A stretch of 64,000 nucleotides of DNA from Oopsacas minuta (Eukaryota; Porifera; Hexactinellida; Lyssacinosida; Leucopsacidae). The stretch is from contig JAKMXF010000111.1 in the NCBI GenBank assembly GCA_024704765.1, positions 1,132,619 to 1,196,618 on the forward strand. The letters run 5' to 3'. Position 1 is the stretch's first letter. Each line of letters begins with the position of its first letter. The notes beneath the pieces were generated by a model. The model had not been told where the DNA came from and searched no databases. It saw nothing but the letters and a program-made list of their open reading frames with translations. This document shows positions 28,623 to 38,791 of this stretch, piece after piece. The position numbers and the translations under genes were made by a program.

Positions 28623-30512
28623 CTAATTTATGGTTTTAATCTGTTCCCATTCTAGTCTGAAAAAATTCCACAAAAATCTTCTGAACATTTCTCCAAACGC
28701 TAAAATAGTGTACAACAAATCTGCATCAACTCTAACTTGTATAGCGAGGCTGAGTTTAATTACAAAAATGAATCGAAGGATGAAATCAATTAAAACCGCG
28801 AAAAAATAGTAAATTTTAAATCTGTAATTTCTTCTCTTGCGTATACTAAACCATTTTCCTCCCTCCTTAAGCCCCCAGTCCTTAAACACATCCCATAAGA
28901 ACGTATATAAAGCATGAACCACACCAGCTACTAGCCATAAGTAAAGAAAGAAATTCTTATACAAATGCTCCACACCCAAATTATCCTGCGTTCTACTCAC
29001 GAGTGCAGCTAGGATAACAACAGGAAATGTAGTGACGTATTTTATACCGTTCCAAAAGTGCCAAATATCGTTGGTATCCCAGAAATTTCGCAGACACTGT
29101 AGAAGACGCCACATGGCAGGTAAGCAGGCTATCAGAGGTCTAATGAAACTTGTGTGAGAGGAACACGTGGTAGAGTTTAAGGGGGTGGAGAACTCAAAGA
29201 AACAGTAGCAGAAGAAATACTGAAAATCTAATAGAATAACCACCAGACTGTTCAGCTGATCTGCAAACCAGAAATCACCAAAATACACTGTATGTGCAGG
29301 AGATGTGATTATCCGTAAGAGTACACGCGCGAATGCAAATCTCGTAGACTTAGACCAGATAAACACTGGATTTAACATAAAGGCTAAATATAGACCCCAC
29401 AAGACCATAGCCAAGCCTTTGATGAAGTAGAAATCCCAAGAAAATTGTACACAAAAGGTGTAGAATATAGCTACCACGAACAAACACACACTGAACACAT
29501 TACACACATTCAACATGAATCGTAGAGTTGGTACTTTACCAGGACGTCCGAAATCAAAAATCTTAACATATTCTACTCCACTCTTAGTCCATACGATTAT
29601 ATTAATAACGATTAGGTATATAAATGCTAAGATAAAGACTGGCCCTCGAAAGAGACGGAAAGCTACTATCCACTTAGAAGTTTCATATCCCTTCAAGAAT
29701 GTGAAAGATATAAATAAGAGTGAAGTGATAAGGAAGAGAACAGAACAGCCTATATCTAGAAGGAAATATGCACGCGTATGCTTCTGTACACTTGGATTAT
29801 GCTCTTCACAGGTAGGACACCTCTGTATCTCAAGAGCTATCTTAGCAATCAGACTGTCTGTTGTTGATATAAGAAGAGAGGTTTGAGGCTGTTTGAAATA
29901 TTTGCTTTGTTTTATAAAAGTAGAGCATAGATTAGCTTCTTCATCTTCTGACAACTTTATAGAGAGAAATATTTGATTAGTTTTTCTCTTCTCTTGATAG
30001 AAATTTAGAAATGTCATTAACTTATCGATGTTATCGTTGTGAATAGAACTGATTTCTGTAAGTTTATCTCGCAGTTTGAGGCAAATAACTTTAAAATTTT
30101 TAAACTCTTCACAGAAATCTAGCTGAGTGGAGGTGAATTGGTTTTTGAAGATAGTTAACTGTTCAATTTCTACATACCCGTTAGCTGTAATATCAATTTT
30201 GCTATTTAATACCTGTAAATTTCCTTCTATGTTAGTAAGCATCTCATCACAGAGCAGAGATAAACGTTCAAATTCTGAGTCACAAACATCAAATACTCTC
30301 TCTATCTCGCTTTTACCAGGAGCAGTATACTTGAGAGTAGTTAGAGCATTATCATCGGTTAGTTTACTACTTCCCTGGATATCAGCAAGACGATCATATA
30401 ACCGTTCTTCTCTGATGTGAATATGATCCATATTTATATCTGGCATTTTTACTTTGAGTCCGTATTGGGTTGGATTAGAAATCAGCTGATCTGCTACAGT
30501 GATTTCTGCCAT
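28623..30512 (-). CDS. XPR1: XPR1/SYG1-like phosphate exporter with eroded SPX region
   Basis: 629 residues from the first ATG (human XPR1 696). Residues about 255-620 are a multi-pass EXS domain: FRLFRGPVFILAFIYL, FGDFWFADQLNSLVVILLDFQYF, CLPAMWRLLQCLRNFWDT, FLWDVFKDWGL and EMFRRFLWNFFRLEWEQ, all aligning with XPR1. XPR1 exports inorganic phosphate across the plasma membrane, gated by inositol pyrophosphates bound at its SPX domain. Here the N-terminal 200 residues lack the SPX start (MKFxxHL) and the Lys cluster KILKKHDK that binds inositol pyrophosphate. The long cytosolic tail after EXS is also absent. Function as a phosphate exporter is likely, regulation altered. Confidence 0.82.
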   Translation of the reverse strand: MAEITVADQLISNPTQYGLKVKMPDINMDHIHIREERLYDRLADIQGSSKLTDDNALTTLKYTAPGKSEIERVFDVCDSEFERLSLLCDEMLTNIEGNLQVLNSKIDITANGYVEIEQLTIFKNQFTSTQLDFCEEFKNFKVICLKLRDKLTEISSIHNDNIDKLMTFLNFYQEKRKTNQIFLSIKLSEDEEANLCSTFIKQSKYFKQPQTSLLISTTDSLIAKIALEIQRCPTCEEHNPSVQKHTRAYFLLDIGCSVLFLITSLLFISFTFLKGYETSKWIVAFRLFRGPVFILAFIYLIVINIIVWTKSGVEYVKIFDFGRPGKVPTLRFMLNVCNVFSVCLFVVAIFYTFCVQFSWDFYFIKGLAMVLWGLYLAFMLNPVFIWSKSTRFAFARVLLRIITSPAHTVYFGDFWFADQLNSLVVILLDFQYFFCYCFFEFSTPLNSTTCSSHTSFIRPLIACLPAMWRLLQCLRNFWDTNDIWHFWNGIKYVTTFPVVILAALVSRTQDNLGVEHLYKNFFLYLWLVAGVVHALYTFLWDVFKDWGLKEGGKWFSIRKRRNYRFKIYYFFAVLIDFILRFIFVIKLSLAIQVRVDADLLYTILAFGEMFRRFLWNFFRLEWEQIKTIN

Positions 30513-30558
30513 ATTCAATACTATAGCAACTATAAAATGAATAAATTACAATTTCATA

Positions 30559-30718
30559 CAGTCAACTCCCGTCATATCGAAACTCAAGGAACCGCAAAAT
30601 TTACTAAGATATAACCGATTATATTTATGTTACTTTAACGGTTTGGACCATAATTTGTATTATTTCACACTTCGACATAAGTTGGTATTTAGCCGTGTTG
30701 ACATAACGGTGATGACTG
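30559..30718. mobile_element. 160-bp TA-flanked MITE, CAGTCAACTC family
   Basis: Ends CAGTCAACTCCCGTCATATC and CATAACGGTGATGACTG are inverted and each abuts TA. It lies between the XPR1-like start and the KLHL20 3' end. Related to 18155-18342 and 32766-32916. Confidence 0.65.
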
Positions 30719-30910
30719 TAATATAATGGCCAATTAAAATAAGACTGCAAGATAGATTGTATTTTAGATAATTCTTAAAATCAAACTGAAGTATAAATAT
30801 ACTCTGCTCCAAATGATAATGTCAATGACACAGTATAATGAGGAGGCGGTGACGTCACGTGGCATCCAATAGAGAGCCATAGCCAATGGCACAGGTAGGT
30901 TACTCGAGGG

Positions 30911-33760
30911 TCAGATTGTACAGATGGGTTGTAAGTTTTGATGACGTAATACCCCTACCCCACCCCCTAATCTCCTATATATCATACTAGCACAATATTT
31001 CCATTGTCCAGCGTGAACATCTAACCACTCTACACTCTTAAGGTACATAGATCCATCGAATCCTCCTACTGCATATAACTTCCCATTAGCTACTACTAAC
31101 CCCACTCCACTCCTCCTGGAGTTCATAGACACCACAGACTCCCATCTGTTGGCATTAGGGTTGTATCTCTCTACTGTATTGAGCTCTGTCGTGTCGTCAC
31201 GCCCTCCTACTGCATATATGTGTCCTTCTAGTACAGCAGCTCCTAGGTGCTTACGAGAAGTACTCATGGGAGCTACAAAGCTCCAAGTATTGGTAACAGG
31301 ATCATATCTCTCTACACTATTGAGAGGATTAGCTCCATCTGATCCTCCAATAGCGTACAGATACTCTCCGATCACTGCTAGAGATACTCCTAGTCTACGA
31401 GTGTTCAGAGGAGCAACCTATATCATAGACAAATATAATACATAACTGGTTGATAGGCAATTATGTAACCATGTAAGATATTACCTGCTCCCATACTCCT
31501 CCCATGGGGTCTAATCGCTCCACTACACTGAGACAAGATACACCGTCCTGTCCTCCTACTGCATACAACATCTTCTTGAGTACAGCTACACCCACACTGG
31601 TACGACACGTACTAGTAGGCGCTACTATTGTCAGCCACTGGGAAGTTTTGGGATCAAATCTCTCAACACTGTTCAAATAATTGTTACCATCATGTCCCCC
31701 TACTGCATACATACAATCTTCTACCACACCCACACCCACTCCACAACGACGCTTACTCATAGGCGATACAACCTAATAAGGATTAATAAGAATAAAGTAA
31801 TTATGAAATTATGACAATCATACACTAATTCATGAGATTAATGTCAAAGAAATAACTCAGAATTTTTAAAGATCAAATTAATATGATAGGTCTTCTATTT
31901 GTGCATCTTTTAAGGAAAATTTGAATCTCTATTTTAATTGATTATAAACTGCTAAAGTATGGGCACCTGTATAATCCGGAAGACCTCTATAATTCGACAG
32001 TGTTTCTGATCTAAAATAGTTTTCGACAATACAAATTCACCTACATAATTTGACAATTTGCTAAACCGACAAAAGTTTCATGTCCCTACGAGTGTCGGTT
32101 ATGCAGATTACACTGTAGCAAATACGGGGCGTAACTAGAAACCCGGAGCTAGGAACATGAATTATTATGTTTTACTCAATAAAGTGGCAATTACAGTAGG
32201 GAAATGAGGGCATCGGAGAAAAGCGAGTAGCCAATTGCTTCATATGCTTAAAAGCTAGTTAGACCTTGAAATAATGGTAACTATGAAGAAGTAAATAATG
32301 AAAGTAATAAATAAATAAAGCTACCTCCCACTCATCCTTCATTGCATTATACCTCTCAACAGTAGCAATAGCATCTCCTGAGCACCACCCTCCTACAGAA
32401 TATATCATCTCTCCGTATAGAATAGGATTCCTAGGTCGTGTCCTTGGTCCATCTAGCTTAGTTCTCATATCTGGTAGCAGTAGATAGTTCTTAGCCTCAT
32501 CCACGAGATCTCTACACTCTTCAAGAGACTTAATCAGTGTATTAGTACCTACTACGTTAACCAGGAAGGAGGGAGATACCAGAGGCAGACGTACATGTCT
32601 GAGGAGGTCTGTTAGATGGTGCTTACGTTCTTCTGCTTGATATGTTATCCATTTAATAAGTGACTCATAAACCTAGATTATTTGAAGGATAGATAATATC
32701 AAGCAATATTGTATTCTCAAAAATGGTCCCATATATATATATATATCCATATGTGCTATTAGATACAGTCAACTCCAGTTATATCGAAATATCCGCTTAT
32801 ATTGAAGCCTGTAATTGTACAAATGTAGTACCAAACTGGTACTACATCGTCAAAGTAACATAAATTATATGGGTTATATCGAAGTAATTATCGCGGTCCC
32901 TTGAGCTTCAATACTGCATTCAACCATGGATGGTAGATTTCGTTCATTTTATGTTCTATGCCTCCGTCCAATTGAGCGAGGAGAGCCTCAAAATGACCTA
33001 GAACGACATCCAAGCAGATGAACTAATCCATCATCCATGGTTAAATATCTAATAACCATATTGGGGAGGCCATTTTTATAGGGACCATTTTCGTCGTAAC
33101 AATATACTCAGTAAATAATCAATGTTACCTGTTCCTCTCCCTCTACATATAACTCATCAGACTGTAAGAGGTTAGACAGTTGGGTGTATGAGAGGTCTAA
33201 AAACTCTTCACAATTCAAAACCTCTAAATAATGCTTCATAGCGAACTCGTCTGCTGCTTGTACTAATTCACGACATGATAGAGTATCAGCAAACGCACTG
33301 AACCCAAGACAGTTATTGGAATCAATATGAGTCTTTAGGAACGTACAACAAGCCTCTTGAACTCCATCCATCTGTAGAAGACAAGCTGCAGTCAGCAGCT
33401 CCTGTACATTATGCTCATCTACTACAATGCGAGATGTGTAGCAGTACTCAACCTATCATAAATATACAGTTAACAGCCGTAATTATCACGGATAGCACTT
33501 AATTAACTCACAATTAGTCCTAGAGCTTTACTACTGACATTGTGTATACTGATAACAGTCTGAGACTTCTCTTCCATATTCATTGTGAACATAGCTTTGA
33601 AATAAGGACTGCTTCCGGCTAGAATTAGTCTATGAGCATGTTGAGGCGGTCCATCATTTGTTTGAAGAATAATGTCACATAATTGTTCTTGTTTCCATAA
33701 TTCGTAGAATATTTTGAATAAGTGTTGAGGTCTTTCTTTAGTGATGTGTTCTAGCACCAT
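30911..33760 (-). CDS. KLHL20: KLHL20, BTB-BACK-Kelch cullin-3 adaptor, 5 exons
   Basis: Exons 33760-33512, 33452-33129, 32672-32325, 31772-31485 and 31417-30911 join in frame with GT-AG introns, all phase 0, giving 571 residues (human 609). BTB is about 15-120, BACK about 125-235, and six Kelch repeats occupy about 270-565, with blade motifs [40 protein letters not shown] and YAVGGFDG. The linker [15 protein letters not shown]...GPRTRPR and SKRRCGVGV are KLHL20 signatures. KLHL20 recruits substrates such as DAPK, PML and ULK1 to cullin-3 ubiquitin ligase in animals. MITEs occupy introns 2 and 3. Complete. Confidence 0.95.
31964..32115. mobile_element. MITE in KLHL20 intron 3
   Basis: The left end CACCTGTATAATCCGGAAGA and the right end (minus strand CAGTGTAATCTGCATAACCGA) are imperfect inverted repeats. 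Internal segments also pair (TATAATTCGACA, ACAATTTGC). The element lies wholly within intron 3 (31773-32324). Confidence 0.5.
32766..32916. mobile_element. MITE in KLHL20 intron 2, CAGTCAACTC family
   Basis: Left end CAGTCAACTCCAGTTATATC. Internal GTTATATCGAAGTAATTATC and a GGTCCCTTGAGCTTC block are shared with the element at 18155-18342. A local palindrome AGTACCAAACTGGTACT lies in the middle. Confidence 0.55.
32922..33042. mobile_element. 121-bp inverted-repeat element in KLHL20 intron 2
   Basis: Ends AACCATGGATG and CATCCATGGTT are exact inverted repeats, and pairing continues with gaps for about 30 bases (GTTCAT opposite GATGAAC). It abuts the preceding MITE. Confidence 0.5.
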
Positions 33761-34324
33761 TATTTGACTGAATAAGTTGGCTATTATATGTTAAGAATAT
33801 AATTAATTAATTAATTCACGAATTATGACTTTTATACTATTCCATTATGTGCTTATTACAAACGTAGGTTGTATCGAATAATTACATTTTTGAGGGAATT
33901 TGTATATCATAAGTTCATGAGTAGAAGGAATACAGCTGTAATTTAGCTCGTATTAATACAGTGTAGTAGAACATGCAAAATGTGTTGATAAATGAACTAA
34001 TTCTACAAGACAAAGAGCAATATTTTCGCATTGATTTAAGAAAATAAATAAATTCAGTTAAAAGTCGTCAATTATTTATAGCAGATAAATGCAATATTAA
34101 TAATGTGTAAATAATGATTAGGCCAAAAAGGAAATTAGCTAGATTATGCAAAGTTCATAATTACGAGTGATTTTAAGGTTAATTAATTAAATAAATTGTT
34201 GGAATGTAAAAAGTAAACCCAGGTAGCCATAAAGATTATCAGTAACGCCCTACAACAAATTCATATCAAATTTAATTCGTTTCTAACCTAAGAAATCTAT
34301 GATAAGTTCTCCTAATTCAACAAA
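33761..34324. other. Intergenic, 0.56 kb
   Basis: Strongly AT-rich, with AATTAATTAATTAATT at about 33800. It contains the KLHL20 promoter side and the WDR77 3' flank. No gene is seen. Confidence 0.5.
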
Positions 34325-35443
34325 TCACTTTTCGCACTGAGCAAGTGTATACATAATTTCGCAGTTAACAGCTGCTGATAATAGTAGTTTAGATTGTGGA
34401 TACCATTCTACAGTAGTCACCATATCAGAGTGTTTCACTGGTCCTGCTAACATCTCCCCATCAGCTACTGACAGTACTCTAGCAGTATTATCATGAGAAG
34501 CTGTAGCTAATAGAGATTGGTGTTGAGGACAGAAGGATAGTTCTCGAATGACGTCATCATGAGGCTGTATACTCAGAAGGTGTACATCTGAGTTCATGCT
34601 TCGGAAATCATGTAGCACCAGGTGTCCTGTTTCAGTACCAATAGCTAAAGTACTAGGATTATGTACTCCCCATGAAAGGGAACGTACACTAAAATAATCC
34701 TGTAACCCAAGCACCCTACCTACAGACAGCTTCTCTCTTCTGTCCCAAAGTCGTACCAGCACACTCCTATCCGTAGCCCCTGTCACAAATAGATTGTTAC
34801 CATCTGTTTGACATTCTAGCGCGTGTACAGGTCCCAAATGTGCTCGATAGCAGTCAGTTGACATGTAAGACTTCATGCTCCAGATACGACACGATCCGTC
34901 ATGAGAACTAGTCACTAGATTCTCAGCATCAGTAGGCCAGCAGCGTACAGAACTAACAATATTATTATGGCCATACATAACACTAACAGCTTCGAATGCT
35001 AAATCACTCCAAGCCCCAGATTCAACTGAATACTTATCAGATGCGAATATCTTCTGCCATATCTCTACAGTACCTCTCTCGGTAGAAGCAACAAACTCAT
35101 TAGAGCTTATCCAACAACCAGCTGTATTACCTCCTACAGTTCTTTGTGTATTGTAACGTATGAATGATTTCAAGTTGATAGGGCTATCAATTATCTGTTG
35201 AGTAGTTACTGGGGAGTATATTGACTTTAGTAAGAATATCTTACCTCCCGAATAGTCCCCAGTTAGGCTAGATGTCAATACCAATAGCTCCTTTGTCTCA
35301 GGGTGTATTATTATGGATTCTAAGTGTGTGTATGTGTCGATACAATGTTCTACATCAGATCGGGGCTTTGGTGTGGTGTTAGTAGGACTAGGAAATTCAG
35401 CTGTTTCCATATCTGTTGAATCATCTGGACGTTGTTGTGCCAT
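34325..35443 (-). CDS. WDR77: WD40 protein, MEP50/WDR77-like
   Basis: 372 residues from the first ATG (human WDR77 342). The N-terminal TSSLTGDYSGGKIFLLKS aligns with MEP50's characteristic SSLSG..GSLWLFK start. It is followed by WD blades including GHNNIVSSVRCWP, TSSHDGSCRIWSM, YRAHLGPVHALEC, VRLWDRRE, PHDDVIRELSFCP and KHSDMVTTVEWYPQSKLLLSAA, in the order seen in MEP50. MEP50 is the obligate WD40 partner of PRMT5, presenting Sm proteins, H4 and H2A for symmetric arginine dimethylation. Other WD40 proteins are possible, but the N-terminal and YRAH motifs favour WDR77. Confidence 0.72.
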   Translation of the reverse strand: MAQQRPDDSTDMETAEFPSPTNTTPKPRSDVEHCIDTYTHLESIIIHPETKELLVLTSSLTGDYSGGKIFLLKSIYSPVTTQQIIDSPINLKSFIRYNTQRTVGGNTAGCWISSNEFVASTERGTVEIWQKIFASDKYSVESGAWSDLAFEAVSVMYGHNNIVSSVRCWPTDAENLVTSSHDGSCRIWSMKSYMSTDCYRAHLGPVHALECQTDGNNLFVTGATDRSVLVRLWDRREKLSVGRVLGLQDYFSVRSLSWGVHNPSTLAIGTETGHLVLHDFRSMNSDVHLLSIQPHDDVIRELSFCPQHQSLLATASHDNTARVLSVADGEMLAGPVKHSDMVTTVEWYPQSKLLLSAAVNCEIMYTLAQCEK

Positions 35444-35455
35444 TATATGATGCAA

Positions 35456-36283
35456 TTATTAGACTATGCTGGTGAAACTTTAATACAAACGCCATGCTAA
35501 ACAATACTGCACAAATGCATCAATAGCAGAGCCACCATAGAATACATCCAATTATCATAGTTATAAATTTATGTTTAAAAGATGGAAATATGTACAAAAT
35601 ACATACTTCATCTCTTCGAAAACAATGCCCAAAAATGTAATAGTAATACAATTTTTATTATCCTATGGACCCCAGTTCAGGAACCGCTGGTCTATAAACT
35701 CCTAAAGAAGAGCAACAAATGCAAAGTTTGTAGGCTGGTAAAAAACCTTTCTCAAAATTTTTTGGAATAACAGTGGGTTCTCTCTAATTGTCCACTTGTT
35801 CATACACAAATCTCGTGTGATCATATTCACTTAGATTTCTGTGATTGTCCACTTCGAACCCCATTGCCAACTAGTGGACAATTAAAGAGGACCCACTGTA
35901 TCTTAACAAATCCAGAAATGATAAGGTTACAAATTAGAATAAACGTGAAGTACGTATTATTCTATAATAAAACATTGAGTAATAAAAAGCTTATATTGTA
36001 ATATAACTGTTCTCATGCAAACAGCTTCGCAACGACAATAATAACAATAAGACACTCAATAGAAAGAACAGATACCAGAATTGTAACAACTCATCATGTC
36101 ATTGTCAGATATATACACAGTAGTATTCAAACAGTTCTTATTGAATGTACTTTGCAAGTAGCACTTGATCCCTATTGGGTCTGGAGATAGGGCCTTCACA
36201 AGTGATAAGAGAGATTAGCTAAGATACAAGTACAATTATATTAATGTAAGAGAATCAAAGAAGCAGCATTCCTTGCTACGTCC
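35456..36283. other. Intergenic with a MITE and a lone hAT-like end
   Basis: Contains the 35771-35898 element and, at about 35666-35692, a single hAT-like terminus (CAGCGGTTCCTGAACTGGGG on the minus strand) without a visible partner. No gene is seen. Confidence 0.5.
35771..35898. mobile_element. 128-bp MITE with 25-bp inverted ends
   Basis: CAGTGGGTTCTCTCTAATTG continuing to TCCAC is mirrored by GTGGACAATTAAAGAGGACC continuing to CACTG. Only two mismatches are seen over 25 bases. It forms a near-complete foldback. Confidence 0.7.
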
Positions 36284-38791
36284 TCATTGATCAGAGTTGA
36301 AGAGTTCACTTTGAGGATTGTTGAGATCCTCCAGGCTCTGCATAGAACCGTATATACCTTCAGGACTAGCAGAACTTGTGAGGGGAGAGTCAGTACGTGT
36401 ACTCTGATACATAGTATTTACCATCTTGTTCTCATCAGGTTCCATCGCATCTGAGATGAGATCACGGACATTCCCTAACTCTCCCATAGCGGATGCAGAT
36501 ATAGGTTCTAAATCCTTCCAGGATCCGTACACTTCAAGAATCTCATCGCTAGGAGTATCCTCTGCACTAGCCCAGCCTTCTGGATGGTAGGAGGTACTCA
36601 CCGGCTCAGAGCGACGTACGTGTATAGGTAGGGAGCTTGTTTTAGTGACGTCATCATGAATCAGGTCGATTTGAGGAGCGATGTGTCTGTCGCCCTCCTC
36701 AGAATTGTTGCTCCTCGGAGAGGAGGAGTATACCAGGGTAGAGAAGTCAACCGATGGGGGTCTTTGGTATGTCTTGAAACAGAACTGAGGTCCCATCCAT
36801 AAACGCCGGCCTGGAGGGGCATATGTAACCAATTCCACATTAGTAAGCCATTCCTTGTTCTTTACAGGTTTAATAGGGGTCTGTAGATCTTCTGTAGACT
36901 CTCCCTTGTAACAATGTGCTTGCAGGAGTTTTCTCATGATAGAAGAGGTCACGAGGAGAGGAGAGTGTTTGGAGAGAGGAGGTTCAAATGCAGGAGTATC
37001 TTTATCCCGTATCAGACACCATTCACTAAGTCCGTGTACATTAAGTTGTATAGGAGATTCCTGACTAGCTATACCCTGTACAGGGGGGACAGGTATAGGG
37101 GTGAGTTTATGCTCCAGGAGAGAACCAGAACCTGTCAATAAAAATAGAGACTCACAGATAGCTGGTTTATGAAGAGGACAGGAGCTACCACTGGGAGATC
37201 GGGACTTAGTCAGAGCTGTACTGAAGTAAGCGTTCAGACAGGTACCACCCTCTTGAGGTCTGAATAGTCTCTGAGGTTGAGAGGCTGCGGGTGTCTTCAT
37301 GTCAGGAGACCTGTGGGCAGAGAGAGGGGGCTTGATAGCTAGAGACTCTACCTTGATTGGTCTGATTACGTCACCTACACACGTGTTAGCCCAATTGTTA
37401 ATTAGTTGATCAGGTACTATAGTGACGTCAGGACCCGATTTACAGAGTAGGTTAGCTTCATCTAGACCTGCTGTAGTGTGGAAGCGAGACAGTTTGTTAG
37501 CTACTAGTGGATCGGTGTGTGTACGGACTGATATAGGACCGCCGTATGGAGTGATAGGAAATGTGTGAGCAGTTCCTCGTAGTGTAGAAACAGTTATCCA
37601 TCTGCTGTCAGTACTGAAATGAATGTCTTGGACCACGGATGAGGTCTCTCCTCGATGTAACACGTACAAATGCTGTACCATACAGCCAGAAGCACTCCAG
37701 GGATGAGGCTGTATACTGAATACATTGAAATTACGTCCTTCAACACAACAAGTGACAAGCAGCTGACCTGTTTGATCAAATTTCAGAGCAGATATAGGTG
37801 TATAATGAGCTTGGAAGTGAGCAATGATGCCTTTTTCTTCTGATATCTTCCCCAGTTCCACTTGTTGCTCTCTCTGCTCAAATATTAACTCGTAGTCTAC
37901 TACAGATACAACTCCCATATGTTTATGAGAATTCCTTCTTTGAGCATTGCTCGTGTCCTGCTCATGCTGAGCTCCTGTCCCAGTGATACGCCCCCAATGT
38001 TCCCCTACAACTGAGGTGATCTTCTTAGCTGCGTCCAGGACAGTAGCAGTGTAAGACTGTCCACTTTCTTGTGTGTTACCACCCATAGAGCGGAGCTTTT
38101 CGTAGAGGTGGAAATCTGGAAATGCCAGCCATCGGTCTCCTAGTGCGATTGGGTTGGAGAGAGCTGGTTCAGGCTTGGGAAAGGTTTTTATCCAGAACCG
38201 TGGTTGAAACGTATCTGCGTCTATTGTAATTAATTTGTCGATTAGAGTCACTACGATTATTCGCTCATTAGAAAAGAGAGAAAATACTTCGGTTTTGCAG
38301 TTCAATTCATGTACTTCTTCTCCTGTTGCGAGTGATAAAAACCGCAGAACATCACTTCTATTTGCTTCATTCACAACCACAAGAGGTCTCTGATCGCAAA
38401 ACTTATCAGTGTCTGGATTCTTAGGAGTTTTCAATATATCAAACACGTGTGTATATGCCCCCTCAAGAGAAAATACCTCTTGTGCTTCTCCCTTAGTAGC
38501 TATAATTAGAAATACAACAACTGCATGACTGTATCCCAGAGAGAATAGCAGCGGCCTCTGAGGGAGGGGCGAATCTGTCTCCGTGTGCTCGAGAAGGAGA
38601 GGGTCATTGACATCAGCCTCTAGGAATTTTACCCAATAGACAGGATCAACACTATCTACAGTAGGTTGTGAGTAGGAGGATGGGATTGTTGTGTGAAACA
38701 GGTCTATGACATTATCCAAATATGATTTGTCTGTGATTCCTCGAGGTACCACGCTCTGTGAGTGAGTGGCTGATTGGGCGTTCTTAGCCAT
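36284..38791 (-). CDS. BCAS3: BCAS3 (autophagy/cytoskeleton WD40-type protein)
   Basis: 835 residues in one exon (human about 913-928). The N-terminal two-thirds is a PROPPIN-like WD40 propeller: VYWVKFLEADVND, PLLFSLGYSHAVVVF, VLRFLSLATGEEVHEL, SNPIALGDRWLAFPD, FQAHYTPISALKFDQTGQLL, and FNVFSIQPHPW...HVLHRGETSS-type segments. The BCAS3 domain follows, with WMGPQFCFKTYQ. The tail is disordered. BCAS3 binds PHAF1 (C16orf70) and is recruited to nascent autophagosomes; it also affects microtubule and intermediate-filament organisation. The absence of any intron in a gene split into more than 20 exons in vertebrates is striking. Confidence 0.9.
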   Translation of the reverse strand: MAKNAQSATHSQSVVPRGITDKSYLDNVIDLFHTTIPSSYSQPTVDSVDPVYWVKFLEADVNDPLLLEHTETDSPLPQRPLLFSLGYSHAVVVFLIIATKGEAQEVFSLEGAYTHVFDILKTPKNPDTDKFCDQRPLVVVNEANRSDVLRFLSLATGEEVHELNCKTEVFSLFSNERIIVVTLIDKLITIDADTFQPRFWIKTFPKPEPALSNPIALGDRWLAFPDFHLYEKLRSMGGNTQESGQSYTATVLDAAKKITSVVGEHWGRITGTGAQHEQDTSNAQRRNSHKHMGVVSVVDYELIFEQREQQVELGKISEEKGIIAHFQAHYTPISALKFDQTGQLLVTCCVEGRNFNVFSIQPHPWSASGCMVQHLYVLHRGETSSVVQDIHFSTDSRWITVSTLRGTAHTFPITPYGGPISVRTHTDPLVANKLSRFHTTAGLDEANLLCKSGPDVTIVPDQLINNWANTCVGDVIRPIKVESLAIKPPLSAHRSPDMKTPAASQPQRLFRPQEGGTCLNAYFSTALTKSRSPSGSSCPLHKPAICESLFLLTGSGSLLEHKLTPIPVPPVQGIASQESPIQLNVHGLSEWCLIRDKDTPAFEPPLSKHSPLLVTSSIMRKLLQAHCYKGESTEDLQTPIKPVKNKEWLTNVELVTYAPPGRRLWMGPQFCFKTYQRPPSVDFSTLVYSSSPRSNNSEEGDRHIAPQIDLIHDDVTKTSSLPIHVRRSEPVSTSYHPEGWASAEDTPSDEILEVYGSWKDLEPISASAMGELGNVRDLISDAMEPDENKMVNTMYQSTRTDSPLTSSASPEGIYGSMQSLEDLNNPQSELFNSDQ

